Shown here: positions 35,026 to 42,875 of the stretch, one piece after another
Position numbering within the stretch: the first letter of the stretch is position 1
Layout of the letters: each line of letters begins with the position of its first letter
NCBI GenBank assembly: GCA_049323615.1
Contig: JBMOPD010000079.1
Span: 62,001 to 126,000 of the forward strand
Origin: JBMOPD01 sp049323615
Lineage (GTDB): Bacteria; Bacillota; Desulfotomaculia; Desulfotomaculales; Desulfocucumaceae
Direction of reading: 5' to 3'
Length of the DNA: 64,000 bases
Notes under the pieces: model-generated
Database searches by the model: none
Told to the model about the DNA's origin: nothing
Seen by the model: the letters and a program-made list of their open reading frames with translations, nothing else
Made by a program: the position numbers and the translations under genes

Positions 35026-35976
35026 TTATAAACGCAATACCCTCTGAAGTAAATTCCAAATTAGCTGGTGTTCCAAACCCAAACGCCATACCCCTATACC
35101 CGGTATGCTTTCTTGTAAGGCAAAATTTAATTTGACCGAGAAGCTGGTTACATCTTCAAACCACACTATATGTCTAACACCATTTTCCACATAGGTGTAA
35201 GTTAACTCTTGCGCCTCTTGATCATACCGGATTGTAGCCCCGTATCGAACAGCAAGGTCTACAGCTTCTTTATAGGATAGTTCCACAGGCAGTTCGGTGC
35301 GCGGAGACCAGTCACGGCCGTACACCGCCATTCCCATACGGATCTTCTGCCGTGGCATAACGGATAGGGCGTAAGCCATAACCCGCCGGACCCACCCGAT
35401 GGAAGCAATGGGCCCGGGTTCGGCCACGTGTTCGTCATAGGCCAGTACGTAAACCTGGTCGCTGTAGCGGGACAGATCAGGGTAACTGAAAGCTCCTGAA
35501 AAAGGATGAGTGGGATCATCATATAGTTCAGGTGGCACAGAAATGGTGACCAAAAATCCATATGGTTTAACGGTCTGATAAAGTTCGGCCATGAACCTTG
35601 TCATAAAAGGTCGGTCTTCAGGGGGAACGAATTCAAAATCTATATTTACCCCGAAAAACCTCTTGGCCATAAGCATATTTAGAATATTGGATACCAGAGC
35701 CCGGCGTAGACTCTCGGTGGTTAATAACCGGTGAATTAGAGGGCCGTATTGGCGGCTGGCATAATTGTGGATTATGGCCAGTACGGGCAGGCCAAGCTGC
35801 CGGATAAGAGCCACAGTTTCCGCATCAGACGTGTCAACCAGGCTTCCTTGCTCGGTTACTCCAAACCAGAAGGGGATCAGGTAGGTAATATCTCTACCGT
35901 GAATTCGAAGATCCTCCAAGGCTTTTGGTTCTGTCACATAATACCAGTTGTTTTCAAAATGGTGTGACTGCTGCAT
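35026..35976 (-). CDS. Glycoside hydrolase family 18 (YaaH/spore-hydrolase-like) protein
   Basis: A 316-aa GH18 barrel with the catalytic Asp-x-Glu in GVNIDFEFV, the form seen in YaaH/YdhD-type spore peptidoglycan hydrolases rather than DxDxE chitinases. Later barrel segments (VYVLAYDEH; MGMAVYGRDW) also fit. There is no signal peptide and no LysM repeat, unlike YaaH, so delivery to the spore surface would need another route. GGAGG lies upstream of the ATG. Base composition is lower in GC than the metabolic genes around it. The function in spores is inference from the family. Confidence 0.78.
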   Translation of the reverse strand: MQQSHHFENNWYYVTEPKALEDLRIHGRDITYLIPFWFGVTEQGSLVDTSDAETVALIRQLGLPVLAIIHNYASRQYGPLIHRLLTTESLRRALVSNILNMLMAKRFFGVNIDFEFVPPEDRPFMTRFMAELYQTVKPYGFLVTISVPPELYDDPTHPFSGAFSYPDLSRYSDQVYVLAYDEHVAEPGPIASIGWVRRVMAYALSVMPRQKIRMGMAVYGRDWSPRTELPVELSYKEAVDLAVRYGATIRYDQEAQELTYTYVENGVRHIVWFEDVTSFSVKLNFALQESIPGIGVWRLGLEHQLIWNLLQRVLRL

Positions 35977-36212
35977 CTGCCGAACCTCCTCCCTTTATAT
36001 GTTCCAACACCAGAAATGATGAAACATAAGAAAATACCTTGTTGCCAATAGCCCTTGCCCTGACGATAGGCTGCCCGATATGGTCGAACGACAACGATCT
36101 AAAGGACTTTGGAGAAGTTAAGGTTTAAACTGCGGCTATTATGTTAAAGTGGTTGGAGGGAAAAATAAACCTCCCAGAATAAACAATCCTTACCAGGTTA
36201 GGTCCCTGCCAA

Positions 36213-36244
36213 AAAGGCTGCTGGCGTCTGTGTCAGCAGCCTTT
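36213..36244 (-). terminator. Intrinsic terminator of the double P-loop ATPase gene
   Basis: An 11-bp stem (AAAGGCTGCTG / CAGCAGCCTTT) with a 10-nt loop; on the - strand it ends in TTTTT, 8 bp after the ATPase stop. Confidence 0.85.
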
Positions 36245-36252
36245 GGCTCGGT

Positions 36253-37365
36253 TTATTTATACTCCTCCGCCAGATCCAGGATGCGGGCCAGGGTCTTTTC
36301 CCGGCGGGCGTTTATTTCGTCAAAATTCATGTAGGGTACGTAGAAGGTCTCCATGCGGTCGTGTTCGGCCTTGGCCTTGGCGATGAAGTCCACGGCCAGC
36401 TCCATGCACCGGCGGTACATCTCCCGGGCGGTGGTCTTTTCGGCCAGGTACTGGGTGTTCAGCACCGGGTTGACGAACTGCATGGTGTCGATGACCCGGT
36501 CTCCTTCCCGGGGCTTGTAGAAGTGGGGCTCCACCGAGTTGATCACCGCCGTGTCCAGGGCCGGGATGATCAGGTGGTCTATGTTGTCCGGGGTGAGGGC
36601 GCAGTGGTAAGCCTCCACGTTGAACCCCCGCATCATGGCCGAGTCCATGAGCCTTTTCACCAGGGTGGTCTTGCCGGTGCCGTCGTCGCCGCTGATGATG
36701 AACCGCCTGCCCAGATGGTCCACCACGGTGTCCAGGTGGCTCACCGACCCGTCCGGGGTAATGGCGGTGATGAAGAGGCGCCTGGCCCTGGGCTTGTCGG
36801 TCTGCCGCCGGTGGCCCTCGAATATCTCGTGGGTCAGCTCCAGGCACATGTTGTCCAGGGCGCCCACGTCCAGGGCCCTGGTGTCCTGGTAGTAAGACTC
36901 CACCTGGTCGAGAAAAATCTTGGCGCTGGCCAGGTACCCGTATGCCCGGCGGAAAAGCCTGCCCACCTCGCGGTTGGCTTCCAGGATCTCCTGCTTGTTT
37001 CCCACCAGGCCCCTGGCGTTCCAGTGGTCCCCCAGGTGGATTATCTCATCCACCGCCCCCGGGTTCTTGGGATCTACAATGTGCGGAGCGGTGCCGTCCA
37101 GCAGGGCAACCCGGATGGCCGGTATCACCACCCCGTCCAGAGAGCCGTTGTCCGAGGAGCAGCAGTGGAATTCCACGTCGTACCCCCTTTCCAGCATGGA
37201 CTCCCCGATTTTTCTCATGAATGTGGATTTTCCAACCCCCGGCCCGCCCTTGATGACAAAGATCCTGGTGGCTTCCTGGTTGTCAATGATGTAGTCATAA
37301 AATGAATAAAAACCCTTGCTGGTGTTTCCGCCGGGAAAAACCTTTTTAATCCTGCCAATGCCCAT
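36253..37365 (-). CDS. Conserved ATPase with two P-loop domains (PRK06851-like)
   Basis: A 370-aa soluble protein made of two P-loop NTPase domains. Walker A motifs are GGPGVGKST (about residues 41-49) and SGDDGTGKT (about 224-232). Each domain is followed by a similar block (CCSSDNGSLDGVVIP and CALTPDNIDHLIIP), so it looks like an internal duplication. Proteins of this type occur in Firmicutes without a known role. It is monocistronic, with its own terminator. Cys-Cys and Cys/His near each Walker block are conserved between the halves only in part. Confidence 0.8.
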   Translation of the reverse strand: MGIGRIKKVFPGGNTSKGFYSFYDYIIDNQEATRIFVIKGGPGVGKSTFMRKIGESMLERGYDVEFHCCSSDNGSLDGVVIPAIRVALLDGTAPHIVDPKNPGAVDEIIHLGDHWNARGLVGNKQEILEANREVGRLFRRAYGYLASAKIFLDQVESYYQDTRALDVGALDNMCLELTHEIFEGHRRQTDKPRARRLFITAITPDGSVSHLDTVVDHLGRRFIISGDDGTGKTTLVKRLMDSAMMRGFNVEAYHCALTPDNIDHLIIPALDTAVINSVEPHFYKPREGDRVIDTMQFVNPVLNTQYLAEKTTAREMYRRCMELAVDFIAKAKAEHDRMETFYVPYMNFDEINARREKTLARILDLAEEYK

Positions 37366-37557
37366 GTGTTCTTAACCTCCCCGTTAAGAGCCTTCATAAA
37401 ATGGCCGTGAACATCCCGTCCATCCTGTGGCCCGGCCCCGCAGCAGTGTTTCCGCCCGGGCCAATACTTTAATATATGCGGGTACGGGCTGATGTGACAT
37501 TGGCCTGGCCTTCATCAACCCGCAAGAAATAATAAGACTGACTTTAACCAATCTGTA

Positions 37558-37587
37558 TTGACATAAAAAATACATATAGACTATAAT
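37558..37587 (+). promoter_or_regulatory. Promoter of the thiamine operon
   Basis: TTGACA (37558-37563) and TATAAT (37582-37587), both exact, separated by 18 bp and lying about 28 bp before the TPP riboswitch. Confidence 0.85.
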
Positions 37588-37614
37588 CTACCTAACTGCC
37601 AAGCTGAATAGTTT

Positions 37615-37692
37615 GCTAGGGGTGCCGCCAGGCTGAGAGAGAATGATCTCAACCCTTTGAACCTGATTTGGGTAATGCCAACGTAGGGAAGC
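37615..37692 (+). ncRNA. TPP riboswitch (THI element)
   Basis: Contains the conserved core: GGGGTGCC, GGCTGAGAG, ACCCTTTGAACCTGAT, GGGTAATGCC and CGTAGGGAAGC. It senses thiamine diphosphate and acts through the terminator at 37746-37772 upstream of thiS. Confidence 0.97.
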
Positions 37693-37745
37693 AGAAGCTG
37701 TACTGTTGCCGTGTTGTTCATTTTCAGTACAGTTTCAATGAAGTT

Positions 37746-37772
37746 AAGCTTACCCGGGGGTAAGCTTTTTTT
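37746..37772 (+). terminator. Riboswitch-controlled terminator
   Basis: A 9-bp stem (AAGCTTACC / GGTAAGCTT) with a 4-nt loop and a T-run, between the TPP riboswitch and thiS. Confidence 0.85.
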
Positions 37773-37795
37773 GCGGGTAAAAGGAGCGCAGGGTG

Positions 37796-37996
37796 ATGAA
37801 AATTATTTTAAACGGAAAGGAAGAAATTATACCGGCAGGCACCACGGTGGAGAGGTTGGTTTCGGCCAGAGGTCTCATTCCCGATCACATCATCGTGGAA
37901 TACAATTGCGACCTGGTGAAAAAAGAGACCTGGCCGGGGATTGTGCTTAAGGAAAATGACCGGCTTGAGATTTTAAGATTTGTCGGGGGAGGTTGA
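37796..37996 (+). CDS. thiS: Sulfur carrier protein ThiS
   Basis: A 66-aa beta-grasp sulfur carrier for thiazole synthesis, starting MKIILNGKEE and ending LRFVGGG with the Gly-Gly needed for thiocarboxylate formation. AAGGAG precedes; GTG 37793 is one codon upstream. First gene after the TPP riboswitch terminator, immediately before thiG. ThiF (39.9 kb) should adenylate it. Confidence 0.95.
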   Translation: MKIILNGKEEIIPAGTTVERLVSARGLIPDHIIVEYNCDLVKKETWPGIVLKENDRLEILRFVGGG

Positions 37997-38000
37997 AAAA

Positions 38001-38771
38001 GTGGCGGATGTTCTTAGAATCGGGGGACAGGAGATAACCAGCCGGCTGTTCCTGGGAACGGGCAAGTTATCTGCCAACAGGTTGATTCCCGAAGTGGTAA
38101 AAGCCTCGGGGGCTCAGGTGGTGACAGTGGCTTTAAGAAGGGTAGACCTGGAGTACGAGGAGGAAAATATAGCCTCTTACGTGCCGAAGAACTGCATCCT
38201 GATGCCCAACACCTCCGGGGCCAGAAACGCCGCGGAGGCGGTCCGCATAGCCAGGCTGGCCAGGGCCGCCTGCGGCGGCAACTGGATTAAAATCGAGGTG
38301 ATCACAGACAACAGGTACCTGCTCCCTGATAATTACGAGACCGTAAAGGCCACCGAGATCCTGGCCGCCGAAGGCTTTGTGGTGCTGCCTTACATGAGCC
38401 CGGACCTGATGGTGGCAAAGAAGCTGGTGAAGGCGGGGGCGGCGGCGGTGATGCCCCTGGGGGCCCCCATCGGCAGCAACCGGGGGCTTAAAACCAGGGA
38501 ACTGATCAGGATTTTAATAGATGAAATTCCCCTGCCCATCATTGTGGACGCCGGGATCGGGCGGCCCTCCGAGGCGGCGGAGGCCATGGAGATGGGGGCG
38601 GCGGCGGTGCTGGTGAACACGGCCATAGCCACCGCCGGCGACCCGGTGGCCATGGCCCGGGCCTTCGGCCTGGCCGTTGAGGCCGGACGCATGGCCCACC
38701 TGGCCGGGCCGGGGGAAACCGTGGAGTACGCCAGGGCCTCTTCGCCCCTGACCGGATTTTTACGGGATTAA
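38001..38771 (+). CDS. thiG: Thiazole synthase ThiG
   Basis: Forms the thiazole phosphate ring from deoxyxylulose 5-phosphate, dehydroglycine and ThiS thiocarboxylate. Barrel motifs SRLFLGTGKL, the PNTSGARNAAEAV segment, the catalytic Lys in WIKIEV and the phosphate-site segments MPLGAPIGSN and DAGIGRPSEA are intact. GGGGAGG precedes the GTG at 38001. Length 256 aa is normal. Confidence 0.96.
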   Translation: MADVLRIGGQEITSRLFLGTGKLSANRLIPEVVKASGAQVVTVALRRVDLEYEEENIASYVPKNCILMPNTSGARNAAEAVRIARLARAACGGNWIKIEVITDNRYLLPDNYETVKATEILAAEGFVVLPYMSPDLMVAKKLVKAGAAAVMPLGAPIGSNRGLKTRELIRILIDEIPLPIIVDAGIGRPSEAAEAMEMGAAAVLVNTAIATAGDPVAMARAFGLAVEAGRMAHLAGPGETVEYARASSPLTGFLRD

Positions 38772-38782
38772 GAAAAAAAGGG

Positions 38783-39892
38783 ATGACCGTGATGAGTTTT
38801 TACAAGGAACGCCAAAGATACGACGACTTCGATTTTGAGGGCTTTTTCCGGGGGGTTACCGGCGCCGACATCAAGAGGATAATGGCCAAACAACGGCTTA
38901 CCGAAAGGGACTACCTGGCCCTGCTGTCACCCCGGGCGGAAGACCACCTGGAGGAGATGGCCCAAAGGGCCCACTGCCTTACCATTCAGCACTTCGGCCG
39001 GGTGATCTTCCTCTACACCCCGCTGTACCTGGCCAACCACTGCGTAAACCACTGCGTCTACTGCGGGTTCCGGGTTCAAAACCGGCTGGAAAGAAAAAAG
39101 CTCACCCCCGCCGAGGTGGGGAAAGAGGCCAAAATTATCGCCGCCACCGGTCTTAAACACATCCTCATCCTCACCGGGGAGTCCAGGAGGGAGTCCCCCG
39201 TTTCTTACATCAGGGAATGCGTGGAGATTTTGAAAAGGTACTTTACTTCCATCAGTATTGAAATATATCCGCTGGAAGAAGAGGAGTACGCCGCCCTGAT
39301 CTCCGCCGGGGTGGACGGACTGACCATCTACCAGGAGGTCTACGATGAGCAGGTCTACGCCGAACTTCACCCGGCGGGACCGAAGCGGAATTACCGCTTC
39401 CGGCTGGAAGCGCCGGAGCGGGCCTGCAGGGCAGGGATCAGGACGGTCAGCGTGGGCGCCCTGCTGGGACTGCACCAGTGGCGGACTGAGGCTTTTTATA
39501 CCGGCCTGCACGCCAATTACCTGCAGAATATGTTTCCGGAGGTGGAAGTCAGCATTTCCCCGCCCCGGATGCGGCCGCAGCTGGGCGGCTTCCAGCCCCG
39601 GGTCAGGGTAAGCGATAAAAATCTGGTGCAGTACATGCTGGCGTTCAGGCTTTTCATGCCCCGGGGAGGGATCACCATTTCCACCAGGGAGCGGGCGGAA
39701 ATGCGGGATCACCTGATCAGGCTGGGGACCACCAGAATGTCCGCCGGTTCCTGCACTGCGGTGGGCGGACGGATTGAACAGCAATCCACCGGTCAATTCG
39801 AGATATCAGACGACCGCAGTGTGGCCGACATAGCGCGGATGATCTATTCCCGGGGCTATCAGCCGGTATATAAAGACTGGCAGATGATCTGA
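38783..39892 (+). CDS. thiH: 2-iminoacetate synthase ThiH
   Basis: Radical-SAM tyrosine lyase that supplies dehydroglycine to ThiG in anaerobes. The CVNHCVYCGF motif binds the cluster, and the C-terminal part has the SAGSCTAVGG segment of the family. Length 369 aa. Start ATG 38783 with an alternative at 38792. Presence of ThiH rather than the oxygen-dependent ThiO fits an anaerobic host. Confidence 0.96.
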   Translation: MTVMSFYKERQRYDDFDFEGFFRGVTGADIKRIMAKQRLTERDYLALLSPRAEDHLEEMAQRAHCLTIQHFGRVIFLYTPLYLANHCVNHCVYCGFRVQNRLERKKLTPAEVGKEAKIIAATGLKHILILTGESRRESPVSYIRECVEILKRYFTSISIEIYPLEEEEYAALISAGVDGLTIYQEVYDEQVYAELHPAGPKRNYRFRLEAPERACRAGIRTVSVGALLGLHQWRTEAFYTGLHANYLQNMFPEVEVSISPPRMRPQLGGFQPRVRVSDKNLVQYMLAFRLFMPRGGITISTRERAEMRDHLIRLGTTRMSAGSCTAVGGRIEQQSTGQFEISDDRSVADIARMIYSRGYQPVYKDWQMI

Positions 39893-39894
39893 CG

Positions 39895-40539
39895 GTGGCG
39901 GACATGAACGGCTTTGAGAAAGCACTGGCAGGAATGCTGGGCGGAGAAAACCTGGCCCGGATCCAAAAGGTGAAGGTGGGAATCGCCGGCGCCGGGGGGC
40001 TCGGTTCCAACTGTGCCCTGTTTCTGGTCAGATGCGGTTTTAAAAGGTTTAAGATCGTGGATTTTGACGTGGTGGAAGACAGCAACCTGAACCGTCAGTT
40101 TTATTTTGCCCGCCAGGTGGGCTGCCGGAAGGTATATGCCCTAAAGGAAAACCTGCTGCTGGTCAATCCCGGCCTGGAAATAGAAGCCCTGCCGGAAAGG
40201 ATTGAAAAGGAAAACCTGGCGGACCTTTTCAAAGACTGCGATGCGCTGGTGGAGGCGCTGGATGGCGCCGGGTACAAGAAGATGGTGGTGGAAGCCTGCA
40301 TCAATTCGGGCAAGCTCCTGGTGGCTGCCTCCGGCCTGGCCGGGTGGGGCAGGAGCGAAGGGATAAAGATACACCGGATTAAAGACAACTTTTTCCTGGT
40401 CGGGGACCTGGTATCGGCAGCCGGTCCCCACTGCCCTGCCCTGGCGCCGGGGGTCAACGTGGCGGCGGCAAAACAGGCCGATGTGGTTTTAAGTTACTTT
40501 CTGGGGAATCCGCATGGAGGGATGGCAAATGGCGCTTAA
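39895..40539 (+). CDS. thiF: Sulfur carrier adenylyltransferase ThiF
   Basis: Short ThiF (214 aa) with IAGAGGLGSNCA, DFDVVEDSNLNRQFY and the conserved Arg/Lys of the ATP site. It lacks the zinc CxxC pairs of the longer MoeB type, as in other clostridial thiamine-type ThiF proteins. GTG start 2 bp after the thiH stop. It adenylates ThiS. Confidence 0.92.
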   Translation: MADMNGFEKALAGMLGGENLARIQKVKVGIAGAGGLGSNCALFLVRCGFKRFKIVDFDVVEDSNLNRQFYFARQVGCRKVYALKENLLLVNPGLEIEALPERIEKENLADLFKDCDALVEALDGAGYKKMVVEACINSGKLLVAASGLAGWGRSEGIKIHRIKDNFFLVGDLVSAAGPHCPALAPGVNVAAAKQADVVLSYFLGNPHGGMANGA

Positions 40540-41185
40540 ACGGGGCCTGGCCGGTCTGCTGGAGGCGGACCTTTACGGGATAACGGCGGAGGAGTACTCC
40601 TTGGGCAGGAGCAACATCGAAGTGGCGGCGCGGATGATCGACTCCGGGATCAGGGTCATCCAGTACCGGGAAAAGGAAAAGAACCTCCGGCAGAAATACG
40701 AGGAATGCCTGAAAATCAGGGAAATGACCGAAAGAGCCGGGGTCACCTTTATTGTCAACGACCATGTGGACCTTGCCCTGCTGGTGAATGCGGACGGGGT
40801 GCATATCGGCCAGGACGACTTGCTTCCGGAAAAGGTCAGGGAGCTGGTGGGGGAGGAGATGATCATCGGCCTTTCCACCCATTCTCCCGCCCAGGCGGAG
40901 GCGGCGGTAAGGTCCGGGGCCGATTATATCGGAGTGGGGCCCATTTTTGCCACCAGGACCAAGAAAGACGTGGGCAGTCCGGTGGGCTTTGCATACCTGG
41001 AGTACGTGGCCAGGAATATCAGCCTGCCCTTTGTGGCCATCGGCGGGATCAAGGAGCACAACATAGCCGAAGTGGGCCGCCGGGGGGCCAGATGTATCGC
41101 GCTGGTGACAGAAATTGTGGGAGCTGAGGACATCGGCGCCAAGGTGCGCGCCGTAAGGGCGGCCCTCAGCCGGAAGGAGTTCTGA
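40529..41185 (+). CDS. thiE: Thiamine-phosphate synthase ThiE
   Basis: Joins thiazole phosphate and hydroxymethylpyrimidine diphosphate. It shows VIQYREKEK, the VNDHVDLALLVNADGVHIGQDD substrate loop, HSPAQAEAA and the GPIFATRTKKD phosphate loop. GGAGGG seven nt upstream supports ATG 40529 (frame open to 40514). It overlaps thiF by 11 bp. Last gene of the riboswitch operon; pyrimidine genes (thiC, thiD) are not in the window. Confidence 0.95.
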   Translation: MALKRGLAGLLEADLYGITAEEYSLGRSNIEVAARMIDSGIRVIQYREKEKNLRQKYEECLKIREMTERAGVTFIVNDHVDLALLVNADGVHIGQDDLLPEKVRELVGEEMIIGLSTHSPAQAEAAVRSGADYIGVGPIFATRTKKDVGSPVGFAYLEYVARNISLPFVAIGGIKEHNIAEVGRRGARCIALVTEIVGAEDIGAKVRAVRAALSRKEF

Positions 41186-41350
41186 CCACTGCTGAATTTT
41201 TCAGGGGAATTTATGTTTATGTTTTGGGAGTTGTTGCCGGGATAGATGACCTGATGGGATAAAATCCGGGGTTATTGAAAGATTTATAAATATTGACTTG
41301 TTGTAAATATAGTGGTAATATGTGTAAAATTAAAAATTCAGGACAAGTGA

Positions 41351-41505
41351 TTCTGCCAAAAAAGGTAGAACTGAAAAGGGAAGCCGGTTGAAATCCGGCG
41401 CGGTCCCGCCACTGTGAAGGGGAGTCCCGCTGCCTTATGCCACTGGGAGATACGGCCCGGGAAGGCGCAGGGGAGACGATGATCTTAAGCCAGGAGACCT
41501 GCTTG
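41351..41505 (+). ncRNA. Cobalamin riboswitch 1
   Basis: Contains the conserved elements: GAAAAGGGAAGCCGG, GGTCCCGCCACTGTGA, TGCCACTGGGAGATA, CGGGAAGGCGCAGGGG and the B12 box AGCCAGGAGACCTGC (41488-41502). It precedes a terminator at 41582-41617. Confidence 0.96.
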
Positions 41506-41581
41506 TTCTGAACTTGATGGGTCGTACCCACGACGGATGGGATGGTTGCCCGGGCTTGATCAGGAAGTAAAGCCAGGTTTT

Positions 41582-41617
41582 AAACCCTCTGCCGGTATGG
41601 GTGCAGGGGGTTTTTAT
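41582..41617 (+). terminator. Terminator of cobalamin riboswitch 1
   Basis: An 11-bp stem with one G-T pair (AAACCCTCTGC / GCAGGGGGTTT) and a T-rich tail, 77 nt after the first B12 box. Confidence 0.8.
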
Positions 41618-41763
41618 TTCTGAAGATGTAATCTGGCCGTTGTCCTTCTCAGGGGTCTTGGAACCGGTATTTTCGCTGTCTAGTGGTGCTGCGTTAGCGG
41701 CATGTGTAACTATTTTGAATTTTTCAGGCAAAAAGGTTGATCTAAAAATTTAATATTGATAAA

Positions 41764-41927
41764 ACGGGTGCCCAATTTTTTCCTGTACGGGCTGAAAAGG
41801 GAAGCCGGTTGAAGTCCGGCGCGGTCCCGCCACTGTGAAGGGGAGTCCCGCTGCCTTATGCCACTGGGAGATACGGCCCGGGAAGGCGCAGGGGAGATGA
41901 TGATCCCAAGCCAGGACACCTGCCCGT
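41764..41927 (+). ncRNA. Cobalamin riboswitch 2
   Basis: Same core as riboswitch 1, shifted by 421 bp; the two are nearly identical from 41371/41792 to about 41489/41910. Its B12 box (41909-41923) is AGCCAGGACACCTGC. It directly precedes a terminator and cbiZ. Confidence 0.96.
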
Positions 41928-42004
41928 TTTATTCAGGCCATTACCTACGGTTGATAGGGAGGGTGGTTTATTTATGCTTCCGTATTCCCTTGAAAAAGGG
42001 ATGG

Positions 42005-42037
42005 GACCCCCGGTTTTTTCGTAGGCCGGGGGTCTTT
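42005..42037 (+). terminator. Terminator of cobalamin riboswitch 2
   Basis: A 9-bp stem (GACCCCCGG / CCGGGGGTC) with a 12-nt loop and TTT tail ending 5 bp before the cbiZ ATG. Confidence 0.75.
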
Positions 42038-42042
42038 GCTTA

Positions 42043-42816
42043 ATGGCATTCAGACTGGAGGAATATGTTTTGCTGGAGATACTGACGGTTTTTAACAAAC
42101 AGGTTTCCATCCAGGGGATAAGCTTTTATGTTTATGACGGGACAACTTTTATTGTTGCCTCCGCCAGACCCCTCAGGGTGATCAGTTCCGCCGTTCTGGG
42201 GGGAAGTTTAAGGGAGGCCAGGTATATAATTAACCACTCTGTGGACAAGGAGTATAACGGCAGTGACCCGGAGGAGGAACTCAGGCGGGAGGCCCTGCGT
42301 TTGCGCCTGGATCACGATGTTTTGGGCATGATGACGGCCGTAAGCGTTAACCACACCGTGTTAAGCCAGGGAAGACAAGAAGACCTGGCAGTAGCCACCC
42401 TTTGCACGGCCGGTGTGGGTAACCCGGGGGTGGCCGGGGAGCCGGCCGGCAAGGTGCAGGGCCAGTACCAGCCGGGAACCATCAACCTTATTCTGCTGAT
42501 TGACGGAAATCCAACCGACGCCGCTATGGTGAACGCCGTGATAACGGCCACCGAAGCCAAGACCAGGGCCTTGTTCAAGGCCAAAGTCAGCCTGCCGGAC
42601 GGTGAGCCGGTTACAGGCACCACCACCGATGCCATAGTGGTGGCCTGCACGGGCAGGGGGGAGCCACTGCGCTATGCGGGGACGGCCACCGGCCTGGGGT
42701 ATTTGATTGGAAGAACGGTGTACAAGGCTGTGTTGCAGGGGGTGGGGACATACTTGTTGTTCTGTAGTAAGGGGGGAGATTACAAGGTGAACAATAAGCA
42801 AAAGTTGTTAAATTAA
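42043..42816 (+). CDS. cbiZ: Adenosylcobinamide amidohydrolase CbiZ
   Basis: Removes the lower-ligand arm of imported corrinoids to give cobyric acid, so that foreign B12 forms can be remodelled. Family features are SSAVLGGSLREARYIINHSV, the AVSVNHT segment, VATLCTAGVGNPG and the C-terminal GTTTDAIVVA. Length 257 aa. It is the first gene after the tandem riboswitches and heads the corrinoid locus. The start overlaps the riboswitch expression platform, so translation depends on the terminator not forming. Confidence 0.93.
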   Translation: MAFRLEEYVLLEILTVFNKQVSIQGISFYVYDGTTFIVASARPLRVISSAVLGGSLREARYIINHSVDKEYNGSDPEEELRREALRLRLDHDVLGMMTAVSVNHTVLSQGRQEDLAVATLCTAGVGNPGVAGEPAGKVQGQYQPGTINLILLIDGNPTDAAMVNAVITATEAKTRALFKAKVSLPDGEPVTGTTTDAIVVACTGRGEPLRYAGTATGLGYLIGRTVYKAVLQGVGTYLLFCSKGGDYKVNNKQKLLN

Positions 42817-42875
42817 TTTGCTGTACAACCTGTAAATAATTTAATTATCGTGTGAAAGGGCGTGTTCTGGAATAA

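Larger units (their letters stand above)
41186..42042. other. Long regulatory region with tandem cobalamin riboswitches
   Basis: About 850 bp without a gene, made of riboswitch 1, its terminator, an AT-rich stretch of about 145 bp, riboswitch 2 and its terminator. The interval 41618-41763 holds nothing recognisable. Confidence 0.85.
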
